From contig NZ_FPKR01000010.1 in NCBI RefSeq assembly GCF_900119825.1, forward strand, positions 62,001 through 126,000: a stretch of 64,000 nucleotides of DNA, read 5' to 3'. Positions 1 through 7,872 of this stretch are shown here, in pieces; the first letter of the stretch is position 1; the number at the start of each line of letters is the position of its first letter. The notes under the pieces are model-generated. The model was not told the origin of the DNA and ran no database searches. It worked only from the letters and a program-made list of their open reading frames with translations. This stretch comes from Chitinimonas taiwanensis DSM 18899. Lineage in GTDB: Bacteria; Pseudomonadota; Gammaproteobacteria; Burkholderiales; Chitinimonadaceae. The translations under genes and the position numbers were made by a program.

Positions 1-247
1 GGCTGCCATCGGGCTTGATTGCCAGCGGTGCATGGCGCTGGAACAGCCACTTCAGGCCCTTGGTCGGAATGCCGGGCGCGGCCCAGGGCGTGGAATAACC
101 GGGCGAGATCTGGCCGGCATTGGCAAAGCTGGTTTCCAGCGCCACGCCGTCCTGGCGTTCCAGCACCGTGACCTGGGCACCGACACGCGCCAGATAGTAG
201 GCCGTAGAGACCCCGATTACGCCGCCGCCGAGAACGATGACTTGCAT
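1..247 (-). CDS. dadA: D-amino acid dehydrogenase, N-terminal part (cut by window edge)
   Basis: Only the first 82 codons are inside the window. The start is the ATG at 247, and the protein opens with a Rossmann FAD-binding fold: a [10 protein letters not shown] dinucleotide motif at residues 3-12, then a VLERQ strand. The stretch with [22 protein letters not shown] matches the DadA family closely. The family is a membrane-associated flavoenzyme that deaminates D-amino acids, chiefly D-alanine, to 2-oxo acids and passes electrons to the quinone pool. It is divergent from an Lrp/AsnC regulator, the usual arrangement for an alanine-catabolism locus. The C-terminal substrate domain cannot be seen. 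Confidence 0.9.
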   Translation of the reverse strand, partial: MQVIVLGGGVIGVSTAYYLARVGAQVTVLERQDGVALETSFANAGQISPGYSTPWAAPGIPTKGLKWLFQRHAPLAIKPDGS

Positions 248-390
248 GCTTGCCTGCCTGAAGTAGGGAATAGTGAATTCCGGCAGTTTATTGACCAAAC
301 TACAAAAAGTGCCGCCAAGATTACTTGGCTAAGCAGGATAAATTCACGTTAAATGGCAAAATAAGGCGAATAAATCTGGATACAACACCT
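248..390. promoter_or_regulatory. Divergent dadA / Lrp-type regulator promoter region
   Basis: This 143-bp AT-rich gap separates the two divergent starts. It holds A/T runs typical of Lrp-family binding sites, but I could not fix one operator or a clear -35/-10 pair. Regulation of dadA by the adjacent Lrp protein is inferred from family precedent and gene arrangement. Confidence 0.45.
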
Positions 391-879
391 ATGCGCGAAC
401 TCGACCGTATCGACCGCAAGATCCTGACCCTCTTGCAGCAGGATGGCCGCATGGCCCTGACCGAGCTGGCCGACAAGGTCGGCCTGTCCACCACACCGAC
501 CTCGGAACGGGTCAAGCGCCTGGAGCGCGAAGGGGTGATCGAAGGCTATTACGCCCGGGTCAACCCGCGCGCGGTGGCCTGCGCCCAGCTGGTGTTTGTG
601 GAGCTGCGCTTGGCCGCCAAGTCGGCGGAAATCTTCGACCAGTTCCGCCGCGAGGTGATGAAGCTGCCCAATATCGTCGAATGCCATCTGGTCTCGGGCG
701 ATTTCGACTACCTGGTCAAGGCGCGCATTTCGGATATGTCGCAGTACCGGCTGCTGTTGGGCGATATCCTGCTCAATCTGCCCGGCGCGGTGGAATCGCG
801 CAGCTATGTGGTGATGGAGGAGGTCAAGGAGACGCTGGCCCTGCCGGTACAGGGCGGCCAGCTTGGTGCGTCGAGTTAG
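391..879 (+). CDS. Lrp/AsnC-family transcriptional regulator
   Basis: This 162-residue protein has the standard Lrp size. An N-terminal winged helix (residues about 4-60; LDRIDRKILTLLQQDGRM, then a recognition helix near TPTSERVKRLEREG) is followed by the RAM ligand-binding domain (about 70-150, with the GDFDYLVKARI core). The open frame extends upstream to an ATG at 325, but the family-typical start MRELDRIDRKIL is the ATG at 391, so I use that; the Shine-Dalgarno is weak at either. Being divergent from dadA, it is most likely the alanine-responsive activator of D-/L-alanine catabolism (DadR-like), though a global Lrp role cannot be excluded. Confidence 0.88.
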   Translation: MRELDRIDRKILTLLQQDGRMALTELADKVGLSTTPTSERVKRLEREGVIEGYYARVNPRAVACAQLVFVELRLAAKSAEIFDQFRREVMKLPNIVECHLVSGDFDYLVKARISDMSQYRLLLGDILLNLPGAVESRSYVVMEEVKETLALPVQGGQLGASS

Positions 880-888
880 GAAGAGGCG

Positions 889-1284
889 CTAGCCGCGCGC
901 CTGCAACTCGGCTAGCAGCGCGGCATAGCCGGCCTGATCGGTGCGCGCCAAGTCCTGCAGCGCCTCGCGCGCCGCCGCCAGCGGGTCGGGTTTCAATGTG
1001 GCCTTGATGGCGGCGATCTCATCCTGCATGGCGCCCAGGGCTTGCAGCTCGGGCAGTGCCTGCTGCTGGAGCGCCCCGGCCAGCGCGCGGACCGCCTGAT
1101 GCAGCGCATCGAGCTGACTGCCGTAGGAATGCCGTTCGAACACCCGTTGCTCAATCTGGCCATTGCCGGCGCCGGACGGAATGGCGCGGAAGAAGGGGGC
1201 CAGATTGGCCTCGATATCCTGTTCGACCGCGCCGCTGAAGGGTAGGCGGTACTGCGGTGCCCAGACAAACTGATTCGGAAACAT
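889..1284 (-). CDS. Hypothetical protein, about 131 aa
   Basis: I do not recognise this protein. The start at 1284 is supported by a perfect AGGAGG five bases upstream; an in-frame GTG two codons earlier would sit on the Shine-Dalgarno and is less likely. The N-terminal half is rich in aromatic and Pro residues (FPNQFVWAPQYRLPF), and the C-terminal half is an Ala/Leu/Gln-rich, probably helical stretch. There is no signal peptide, membrane segment or metal motif. It converges on the Lrp gene with a 9-bp gap. G+C and codon use match the neighbours, so it is probably a real cytoplasmic gene of unknown role. Confidence 0.65.
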   Translation of the reverse strand: MFPNQFVWAPQYRLPFSGAVEQDIEANLAPFFRAIPSGAGNGQIEQRVFERHSYGSQLDALHQAVRALAGALQQQALPELQALGAMQDEIAAIKATLKPDPLAAAREALQDLARTDQAGYAALLAELQARG

Positions 1285-1364
1285 ACACACCTCCTGGCTG
1301 AGGGGCAGGTGGGCCTGCCACTGCCTACAGCTTAGATGATGCGACGCAACATCGAACGCGCAAG

Positions 1365-1392
1365 AAAAAGCCGGCCCTCGGCCGGCTTTTTT
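1365..1392 (-). terminator. Rho-independent terminator
   Basis: AAAAAGCCGGCC-CTC-GGCCGGCTTTTTT forms a GC-rich stem flanked by A and T runs, so it can act in either direction. It lies directly downstream of the META-domain gene ending at 1407. Confidence 0.85.
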
Positions 1393-1406
1393 CGCACGTC
1401 TAGTGC

Positions 1407-2162
1407 TTAGGGCTTGGGCGGTGTACCGGCGCGGAACACCATGAGCAGCTTGCGCTGGGCATCCAGCAGGCTGAGCTGATTGGCTTCCAGCTTCCAGCGC
1501 TTGGTCTTCAGCAGTGCGTCGAGGAAGGCCTGTTCGATCGCCGCGCCATCCGGGCAGGCCATGCGTGAGCTGCCCAGCCCGGTGAAATGGATGCCGCTGC
1601 CGACCAGTGCATAGCCGGCCAGGATGCGGTTACAGCCGGTCGAGCCCGAGGCGCGGCGGCCGGCGCTGCTCAGCAGCAGGTGCGGCTCATTGGGCAGCTT
1701 GGCGCTGATCACCTGCTCGCCATTCAACTGCACCAGACGCCAGTAGCTGTCCTGCAAGGGGGTGGCTTTCACGTCGGCTTCGCTCACTTTCACTAGCTCC
1801 AGATTCTGTGCCGCATCGCTGCCATCGGCCTTCACGGTGTAGCGCGTGTCGGTGATCAGCACCAGCTTGCCGTCCACGCTGACCCGCGCATGCAGCGCAT
1901 AGCTGTGCTTGGGGTTGAGCGGCTTGTTATCGAAACGTAGCGAGAAGGCCAGCGGCGACTTGCCGGGGGAAATCTGGGTGCTGCGCGCAATCACCTTGGC
2001 CGGTGCATCGGCCAGCGATACATCCTGCAGCTGGACTTCGAAGACCGCGTCGACGGGCAGGGTCATCTTGGCTGGGTAGCTGGCACTGCCGCTCAGTACC
2101 ACTTCGGCCAGGGCGGGGCCGGAAAACAGGCTGCCCAGCAGGGCGAGCAGGAGAATGCGCAT
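1407..2162 (-). CDS. YbaY-like / META-domain periplasmic protein
   Basis: This 251-residue exported protein begins at the ATG at 2162, preceded by AAGGA. It has a clear signal peptide (MRILLLALLGSLFSGPALA, cleavage near residue 19). Residues about 20-120 resemble the YbaY-type beta-sandwich found in lipoproteins; residues about 140-250 are a META (DUF306) domain with the signature GSTGCNRILAGY and a second Cys in MACPDG. META-domain proteins include HslJ and other envelope-stress proteins of unknown biochemical role. There is no lipobox, so it is predicted to be soluble in the periplasm. An upstream in-frame extension to 2240 lacks a signal peptide and is rejected. Confidence 0.8.
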   Translation of the reverse strand: MRILLLALLGSLFSGPALAEVVLSGSASYPAKMTLPVDAVFEVQLQDVSLADAPAKVIARSTQISPGKSPLAFSLRFDNKPLNPKHSYALHARVSVDGKLVLITDTRYTVKADGSDAAQNLELVKVSEADVKATPLQDSYWRLVQLNGEQVISAKLPNEPHLLLSSAGRRASGSTGCNRILAGYALVGSGIHFTGLGSSRMACPDGAAIEQAFLDALLKTKRWKLEANQLSLLDAQRKLLMVFRAGTPPKP

Positions 2163-2313
2163 ACGGAATCCTTGCTGTATTGGCTGCCATGGCAGCCCTT
2201 GCGATGTCAGTGAAGTAAGGCGGGTGCGGGCCAGGCCCAAACACGAAGGCGCCGATGCTAGCAGCGCAGCGGCTGGCTTTCATCCCCCAAATTGCCGAAA
2301 GGGCGAATAAAAC

Positions 2314-3894
2314 TCACTCTGCACCCCCCTCGGGCCGGCGTGCGGGCGCTTCATACCAGTGTTCGGGTGGGGTCAGCACCGGGCCGCGCGCGCGGTCGAA
2401 AAAGTGCGGCGACATGATCTGCACGCCATGGCGGTTGAAGCTGTCCTGCACGCTGGCATTCAGGGCCGACAGCACGAAGGGCAGCCGCTGCGGCTGATCG
2501 GTGTACACATTGAGTTCGTAACGGATGTAGAAATCCTGCAGCTCGGTCTGCAACACGAAAGGTGCCGGGGTCTTCAGCACTTCCTCGGTTTGTGCGGCCG
2601 CCTCCAGCAGCAAGGCATGCACCTGGCGCCAGGGCGTGTCGTAGCCTATGGTCACCGCCGTGCTGACCAGGGCGCCGCGCGAGGCGCCGCCCGAGGATAG
2701 ATTGGTCACATGGCCTTGCAGCACCACCGAGTTCGGGATGGTGATTTCCTGGTTCCGGATAGTGAACAGCTTGGTGACCAGCAGCGAATGGCTGACCACC
2801 ACGCCCTGCGAATCGCCGATGCGCACCAGATCACCCTGCCGGTAGGCGCGCATATAGGTGAGGATGACGCCGGCCACCAGATTGGAGATGGCGCCGGTGG
2901 AGCCCAGCGAGAACAGCACGCCCAGAAAGAGCGATACACCCTTGAAGGCCGCCGACTCCGAGCCGGGGATGTAGGGGTAGGCGACCATCAGCGCAAAGGC
3001 GATCAGCAGGAAGCTGACGATCTTCTGGGTGGGGCTGGCCCAATCGGGATAAAAGCCCTCGAAGCGCAGATTGCCGCGTTCGATCTCGCGGAAAAGATAG
3101 CGGATCACGCGCAGCAGATAGCGGGTGACGATGATCAGCACGGCCAGGAAGAACAGCTTGGGAATCTGCTCGGCCACCACCAGGCCGCCCTGCTGCAGCG
3201 GCGCCAGCATCCAGCCCAGTAGCCGGCCTGCATAGGGGCGGGTGGTGGCGAAGTAGCTGAGCAGGAGTTCCACTGTCAGGTAAAGCAGCAGCACGAACAG
3301 CAGCAGGCGACCCAGGCGCAGCAGCCCGCCCAGCAGCTGCAGCAGCGGCGCGGCACGCACGATGTGATGGGTCCGGTGTTCAAGCCTGCGCATGCTGCGC
3401 CGGCTGGCGCCCACGATCAGTGCATGCAGGCGCCGATAGGTGCGATTGAGCAGATGGCCGAGCACAAAGGCTGCCAGCAGGGTGAGTGCCGCATACAGCC
3501 CGCCCAGCCACAGTTTCTCCTCGCTGTGCGCGCGCTGGTAGCGGCTGAGCGCGGCGGCCACCGCCTGGGCCTGCTGCTGGGCCAGCTCGGTGCGCGGCAG
3601 ACCGGCGGCGGCCGCATCGCTGTCAAACACGGTGCTCAGATAGGTGTCGCCCAGCATCAGGTCGGTGCCCAGCGCGCTATCCACCACGCGCACTGCCTGG
3701 GCGGGCAGGCCCTGCTGGGCGGCCTGCTGCAGGCGTTGGCCGGCATCCTCGGCGCGTCGCGCGGCGCTGCTGCCCTTGAACGGCACATCGATCTGGTAGA
3801 TCGCCGTCCCGTCGAGCATGACTGGCTCGGTGTGGCCGGTCAGCGTGGCAAACATCAAACACAGGCAGAGCAGAAAGCGCAGGCTGGCATGCAT
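2314..3894 (-). CDS. MscS-family mechanosensitive ion channel with periplasmic N-terminal region
   Basis: This 526-residue inner-membrane protein starts with a signal sequence (about 1-22), followed by a periplasmic segment rich in Ala/Gln (about 25-125), several membrane helices (about 130-330), and the MscS pore and beta domain (about 330-480). The pore-lining helix is recognisable by its small residues (LFSLGSTGAISNLVAGVILTY), followed by the beta-domain motif GDLVRIGDSQGVVVSHSLLVTKLFTIRNQEITIPN. It is longer than E. coli MscS (286 aa) and resembles the larger YnaI/YbdG-type channels. Its role would be to release solutes on hypo-osmotic shock. It is transcribed away from the CMD gene at 3996. 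Confidence 0.88.
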   Translation of the reverse strand: MHASLRFLLCLCLMFATLTGHTEPVMLDGTAIYQIDVPFKGSSAARRAEDAGQRLQQAAQQGLPAQAVRVVDSALGTDLMLGDTYLSTVFDSDAAAAGLPRTELAQQQAQAVAAALSRYQRAHSEEKLWLGGLYAALTLLAAFVLGHLLNRTYRRLHALIVGASRRSMRRLEHRTHHIVRAAPLLQLLGGLLRLGRLLLFVLLLYLTVELLLSYFATTRPYAGRLLGWMLAPLQQGGLVVAEQIPKLFFLAVLIIVTRYLLRVIRYLFREIERGNLRFEGFYPDWASPTQKIVSFLLIAFALMVAYPYIPGSESAAFKGVSLFLGVLFSLGSTGAISNLVAGVILTYMRAYRQGDLVRIGDSQGVVVSHSLLVTKLFTIRNQEITIPNSVVLQGHVTNLSSGGASRGALVSTAVTIGYDTPWRQVHALLLEAAAQTEEVLKTPAPFVLQTELQDFYIRYELNVYTDQPQRLPFVLSALNASVQDSFNRHGVQIMSPHFFDRARGPVLTPPEHWYEAPARRPEGGAE

Positions 3895-3995
3895 GGCGGC
3901 GGAGGAAGGTGGTGGAGCGGTTTATTATGCGTGCCGACCTTTACAACCCCAAGGGCTACGTGGCCTTACGCCGCGTGCTTCAGTCAGGAGCCAGC

Positions 3996-4391
3996 ATGTC
4001 GGAACCGAAAACACCCAGCGCCCAATTCGAACAGGGCCTCGCCATGCGTCGCCAGGTCATGGGCGATGCCTTCGTGGACAAGGCCTTTGCCGAGGCCGAT
4101 GCCTTTACCCTGCCGCTGCAGGAATTCGTGACCGAGCAGGCCTGGGGTACGGTCTGGCAACGCGGCGTGCTCGACCTGAAGACGCGCAGCCTGCTCACCC
4201 TGGGCATGCTGGCCGCGCTGGGGCGCAGCCAGGAATTGAAAGGTCATGTACGTGGCGCGCTAAACAATGGCGCAAGCGTGGCCGAGATCCAGGAGGCCCT
4301 GCTGCACTCGGCGGTTTACGCTGGCGTACCGCTGTGCGTGGACGCGTTTCGTGCTGCCCGCGAGGTGATTGCCGCGCACGAGGCGGGCTGA
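3996..4391 (+). CDS. Carboxymuconolactone decarboxylase family protein
   Basis: This 131-residue protein starts at the ATG at 3996, eight bases after an AGGAG. It has the all-helical CMD fold with the PcaC-type features WQRGVLDLKTRSLLTLGMLAALGR and ELKGHVRGALNNGASVAEIQEALLH. The single conserved His lies in ELKGH, and there is no CXXC, so it belongs to the gamma-carboxymuconolactone decarboxylase side of the superfamily rather than to AhpD peroxidases. PcaC acts in protocatechuate degradation, but no other pca gene lies nearby, so the substrate is unknown. It stands alone between an MscS gene and HU. Confidence 0.85.
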   Translation: MSEPKTPSAQFEQGLAMRRQVMGDAFVDKAFAEADAFTLPLQEFVTEQAWGTVWQRGVLDLKTRSLLTLGMLAALGRSQELKGHVRGALNNGASVAEIQEALLHSAVYAGVPLCVDAFRAAREVIAAHEAG

Positions 4392-4687
4392 GTCGGGCAA
4401 AAAACAGCCTCCCGCGCGCAGAATCATTGGTCAAAGCGCAGCCGGCCGCGCTTTGGGCACTTGGCTAGGCAAGTAATTGATTTGCTGCACTGCGATACGA
4501 AAAAAGGTGAAGCAAAAGGGAGTATTAACGAGTAATAATGCGCCCTGCGTTCGTAAACGGTGCTTGAGCCTTGGACGCAAAGCCGCAATACTGCGCGCTT
4601 CGCAGCCGCCGGCCCCGTGTTCGCGCCGGCGCGTCTCGCCCAAATCCGGTTTTTTCCATAAGACTCATCCGCTCAAGGAGCAAATGC

Positions 4688-4975
4688 ATGAATCAAGCTC
4701 AACTGATCGAAGCGATCACCACCCAGGCTGGCCAAGACGGCCAATCGGTCTCCAAGGCTGACGTGACCCGCGTGCTGGTAGCCCTGACTGGCGTGGTGCA
4801 CGCTCAGCTCAAGGCTGGCGAAGAAGTCACCCTGCCTGGCGTGGGCAAGCTGAAGATCAAGGACAAGGCTGCCAAGACCGGCCGCAACCCGAAGACGGGC
4901 GCCGAGATCCAGATCCCGGCCAAGCGCGTGCCGGCTTTCACCGCCGTGAAGGCGCTGAAGGATGCCGTAGCCTAA
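4688..4975 (+). CDS. HU-family DNA-binding protein
   Basis: At 95 residues this is the usual length for HU. The start at 4688 has AAGGAG seven bases upstream. Diagnostic segments are MNQAQLIEAI at the N-terminus, VTLPGVGKLKIKDKAAKTGRNPKTG in the central beta arm, and the tip RNPKTGAEIQIPAKRVPAF. The family binds and bends DNA without strong sequence preference, as a nucleoid-associated homo- or heterodimer. The 300 bp upstream is lower in G+C than average and holds several A/T-rich stretches, consistent with a strong promoter. A rho-independent terminator follows directly. HupB versus a specialised HU paralogue cannot be told from sequence alone. Confidence 0.93.
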   Translation: MNQAQLIEAITTQAGQDGQSVSKADVTRVLVALTGVVHAQLKAGEEVTLPGVGKLKIKDKAAKTGRNPKTGAEIQIPAKRVPAFTAVKALKDAVA

Positions 4976-5000
4976 TCGCTACTGCCTTCTGGTCAGTAAA

Positions 5001-5025
5001 CGGCGCCCTCGGGCGCCGTTTTTTT
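5001..5025 (+). terminator. Rho-independent terminator of the HU gene
   Basis: CGGCGCC-CTC-GGGCGCCG hairpin followed by seven T residues, 25 bp after the HU stop codon. Confidence 0.9.
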
Positions 5026-5107
5026 ATGCGCGCAGCGCTGCAAGAAACGGCTGGACGCCGCGACCGGCCAGGGCACAATGGCAGACCGATAGCTTGGAGG
5101 CAGCACG

Positions 5108-5995
5108 ATGAAAGCAGCAGATCTGGCCGAGTTGATTGTGCTGGCCGCCCTGTGGGGTGCGTCCTTCCTGTTTATGCGCGTGGCCGCGCCAGCTTTCGGC
5201 CCGGTTGCGCTGATCTTCGTGCGCGTGGCCGTGGCCAGCGCCTGCCTGCTGCCCATCCTGCTCTGGCGTGGCGAAGCGCGTGGCCTGATCGATAACTGGC
5301 GCCCGCTGCTGCTGGTGGGCCTGCTCAATTCCGCCTTGCCCTTCTGCCTGTTCGCCTGGGCCACGCTCTCGCTATCGGCCGGGTTCACCTCGGTGCTGAA
5401 TGCCACCGCGCCGCTGTGGGGGGCACTGGTTGCTTATCTGTGGCTGAAAACCGCACTGCCGTTCAGCCGTGTTCTGGGCCTGACCATTGGCTTTCTCGGC
5501 GTGCTGGTGCTGGTATGGGGCAAGGTCAGTTTCAAACCGGGCGGTGATGGCTGGGCGATCGGTGCGGCCCTGCTGGCCACGCTCTCTTACGGCATTGCCG
5601 CCAATTACAGCAAGCAGAAACTGGCTCAGATATCGCCGCTCCTGGTAGCCGGCGGCAGCCAGCTGGCGGCCTGTCTGCTGCTTCTGCCCTTGGCGATCTG
5701 GCTATGGCCAGCCCAGCCGGTGGCGGCTGCGGCCTGGCAGGCCAGCGCGGCCTTGGGCATTGCCTGCACGGCGCTTGCCTATCTGCTCTTCTTCCGTCTG
5801 ATCGCCCATGTGGGGCCGAGCAAGGCCATCGCGGTGACCTTCCTGATTCCCTTGTTCGCCATCCTGTGGGGCGGCTTGTTCCTGGGCGAGGTATTGAGCA
5901 CGCCCATGCTGCTCGGTGGCGGCATCATCCTGGCTGGTACGTCCCTGGCTCTAGGCCTGTGGCAGTTCGGTGCGGCCAAGACCGCTTCGGTTTAG
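5108..5995 (+). CDS. EamA-family (DMT superfamily) transporter
   Basis: The 295-residue protein is almost wholly hydrophobic, with ten predicted membrane helices arranged as two EamA repeats (about 5-140 and 150-285). The first repeat opens with LIVLAALWGASFLFMRVAAP and the second ends with IPLFAILWGGLFLGE, both typical of RhaT/YdcZ-type exporters. GGAGG lies seven bases before the ATG. The substrate of this broad drug/metabolite family cannot be predicted. It is a single gene converging on dps. Confidence 0.9.
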   Translation: MKAADLAELIVLAALWGASFLFMRVAAPAFGPVALIFVRVAVASACLLPILLWRGEARGLIDNWRPLLLVGLLNSALPFCLFAWATLSLSAGFTSVLNATAPLWGALVAYLWLKTALPFSRVLGLTIGFLGVLVLVWGKVSFKPGGDGWAIGAALLATLSYGIAANYSKQKLAQISPLLVAGGSQLAACLLLLPLAIWLWPAQPVAAAAWQASAALGIACTALAYLLFFRLIAHVGPSKAIAVTFLIPLFAILWGGLFLGEVLSTPMLLGGGIILAGTSLALGLWQFGAAKTASV

Positions 5996-6021
5996 GTCGG
6001 GCTAGCAGACGGGAAGTGAAT

Positions 6022-6042
6022 ACGCCCGCGCAAGGCGGGCGT
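6022..6042. terminator. Hairpin between convergent EamA and dps genes
   Basis: ACGCCCG and CGGGCGT form a perfect 7-bp stem around a 7-nt loop in the gap between two convergent genes. There is no T run, so efficiency as a terminator is uncertain. Confidence 0.4.
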
Positions 6043-6068
6043 CGTCGGCAGGGGCAGGTGCTGCTGGC

Positions 6069-6536
6069 TTACTCGAGCAGGCTGCGCAGCATCCAGGCGG
6101 TTTTCTCATGCACCTGCAGACGTTGGGTGAGCAGATCGGCGGTCGATTCATCATTGACCTCGCCCACCAGCGGCAGGATGCCGCGCGCGGTGCGCACCAC
6201 GGTTTCCTGGCCCTTGAGCAGGATGGCGATCATTTCCTTGGCCGGCGGCACGCCTTCGACCTCGGCCACGCTGGATAGCTTGCTGAAAGCGGCATAGGTG
6301 CCGGGGGCGGGAAAACCCAAGGCACGGATGCGCTCGGCGATCAGGTCCACACCCAGGGCCAGCTCGGTGTACTGGGTCTCGAACATCAGATGCAGGCTGT
6401 TGAACATCGGCCCGGTGACATTCCAGTGGAAGTTATGGGTTTGCAGATACAGCGTATAGGTGTCGGCCAAGAGATGGGCCAGGCCGTCGGCAATGGTTTG
6501 GCGCTGTTGTTCGGGAATGCCTAGGTGCAGGTCCAT
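6069..6536 (-). CDS. dps: Dps-family ferritin (DNA protection during starvation)
   Basis: This 155-residue protein starts at 6536, placed by AGGAG seven bases upstream; an ATG ten codons earlier has no such site. It carries the Dps ferroxidase signature across the dimer interface: [15 protein letters not shown] (His) and the following [22 protein letters not shown] (Asp/Glu ligands). Dps dodecamers oxidise Fe(II) with hydrogen peroxide, store iron and shield DNA. The N-terminus is short and has few basic residues, so direct DNA binding may be weak. A single gene, in keeping with OxyR- or stationary-phase control in relatives; no operator is claimed here. Confidence 0.92.
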   Translation of the reverse strand: MDLHLGIPEQQRQTIADGLAHLLADTYTLYLQTHNFHWNVTGPMFNSLHLMFETQYTELALGVDLIAERIRALGFPAPGTYAAFSKLSSVAEVEGVPPAKEMIAILLKGQETVVRTARGILPLVGEVNDESTADLLTQRLQVHEKTAWMLRSLLE

Positions 6537-6690
6537 GGTCTGACTCCTGAAAATGTGGGATGACACATCTTGGTGCAGCCAACCGTGCTTGTGAAATTGA
6601 TTGTTCCAAGTCGGTCAATAGAGAAAGACTTGCGCGGTGCGCTGCCTGATTGGCGCCTGGACACGCTGTCAGCGCGGTGCTTGGCCGAGC

Positions 6691-7872
6691 TCAGTTGCGT
6701 GCCGCCACCGCGACGTGTTCGAGCGGGAATTCCCGCGCCAGGCGCTCGGCCTCGGCTGCCACGGCGGCATCACCATCCGCGTACTGCAGGGCAATGCGCT
6801 GAAAGCGTTCGGCAATCGCCAGGAAGCCATCGACGATATCGGGGTCGAAATGGCTGCCGCGCCCGGCGCGGATGATCTCGACTGCTTTCTCGTGCGGGAA
6901 GGCCGGTTTGTAGACGCGGCGCGAAATCAGCGCGTCGTAGACATCGGCCACCGCCATCAGCCGCGCTGAGAGCGGAATCGCCTCGCCGCTCAGCCCTTCC
7001 GGATAGCCGCTACCATCCCACTTCTCCTGGTGTGAGTAGGCGATTTCCTTGGCATAGCTGAGGAAGGGAATCGACTGGCCCAGCTCAAGCTCGGCATGCA
7101 CGATGGCATCGCGCCCCAGTGTGGTATGGGTCTTCATGATCTCGAACTCGTCCGGATCGAGCTTGCCCGGTTTGAGCAGGATGCGGTCGGGAATGCCGAC
7201 CTTGCCGATATCGTGCAGCGGGGCCGATTTGAAAAGCGACTCGATATTGCTGGGACTGAGTTCGGCGCTGAAGCGTGGATGCGGCGCCAGATGCTCGGCC
7301 AGCGCCTTCACATAGTGCTGGGTGCGGCGGATATGGTTGCCCGTCTCGTTGTCGCGCGTCTCGGCCAGGGAAGCCATCGCACGTATGGTCACATCCTGGA
7401 TCGCCACCACCTCGCGCGTGCGCTTGGCCACCTCCTGCTCGAGAAATGCGTTCTGGTTCTGCAGGAAGTCGCGCGCCAGCTTCAGCTGCAGATGGTTGTG
7501 CACGCGCGCCAGCACGATGGCCGGATTGATCGGCTTGCTGATGTAGTCGACCGCACCCAGATCGAGGCCGATCTTTTCGTCCTCGGCCGCATTCATGGCG
7601 GTGAGGAAGATCACCGGGATATAGCGCCCGCGCGGGTCGGCCTGCAGGCGGCGCAGCACTTCATAGCCATCCATCTCCGGCATCATAATGTCGAGCAGGA
7701 TCAGGTCGGGCGGCGCATCGCCCAGCGCGATCTGCAAGGCGCGCTCGCCATTGTGGGCAAGCTTGACCTTGTAGTCGCCGCGCAAGAGGCCGCTCATCAG
7801 CGACAGATTGTCCGGCGTGTCGTCCACTACCAGCAGGGTGGGCTTTTCGGTGAAGTCGAGTGGATTGCTCAT
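6691..7872 (-). CDS. Response regulator with HD-GYP c-di-GMP phosphodiesterase output
   Basis: The 393-residue protein has a receiver domain (about 10-130; acidic pocket D17/D18, phospho-acceptor D61 in [13 protein letters not shown], Lys in SKPIN), a short coiled linker (about 130-160), and an HD-GYP domain (about 160-365). The catalytic set is intact: HD at 220-221 in [11 protein letters not shown], and the GYP motif at 289-291 within [11 protein letters not shown]. It should hydrolyse cyclic di-GMP to pGpG or GMP when phosphorylated. Its start overlaps the stop of the hybrid kinase gene (ATGA at 7869-7872), so the kinase is the obvious partner. This is the RpfG-like arrangement, but no rpfF is nearby. 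Confidence 0.95.
   Translation of the reverse strand: MSNPLDFTEKPTLLVVDDTPDNLSLMSGLLRGDYKVKLAHNGERALQIALGDAPPDLILLDIMMPEMDGYEVLRRLQADPRGRYIPVIFLTAMNAAEDEKIGLDLGAVDYISKPINPAIVLARVHNHLQLKLARDFLQNQNAFLEQEVAKRTREVVAIQDVTIRAMASLAETRDNETGNHIRRTQHYVKALAEHLAPHPRFSAELSPSNIESLFKSAPLHDIGKVGIPDRILLKPGKLDPDEFEIMKTHTTLGRDAIVHAELELGQSIPFLSYAKEIAYSHQEKWDGSGYPEGLSGEAIPLSARLMAVADVYDALISRRVYKPAFPHEKAVEIIRAGRGSHFDPDIVDGFLAIAERFQRIALQYADGDAAVAAEAERLAREFPLEHVAVAARN

Noticed and set aside
4477-4539. Promoter candidates TTGATT and TAATAAT upstream of HU
   Set aside because: The two elements are not at a workable spacing from each other; no confident -35/-10 pair could be fixed.
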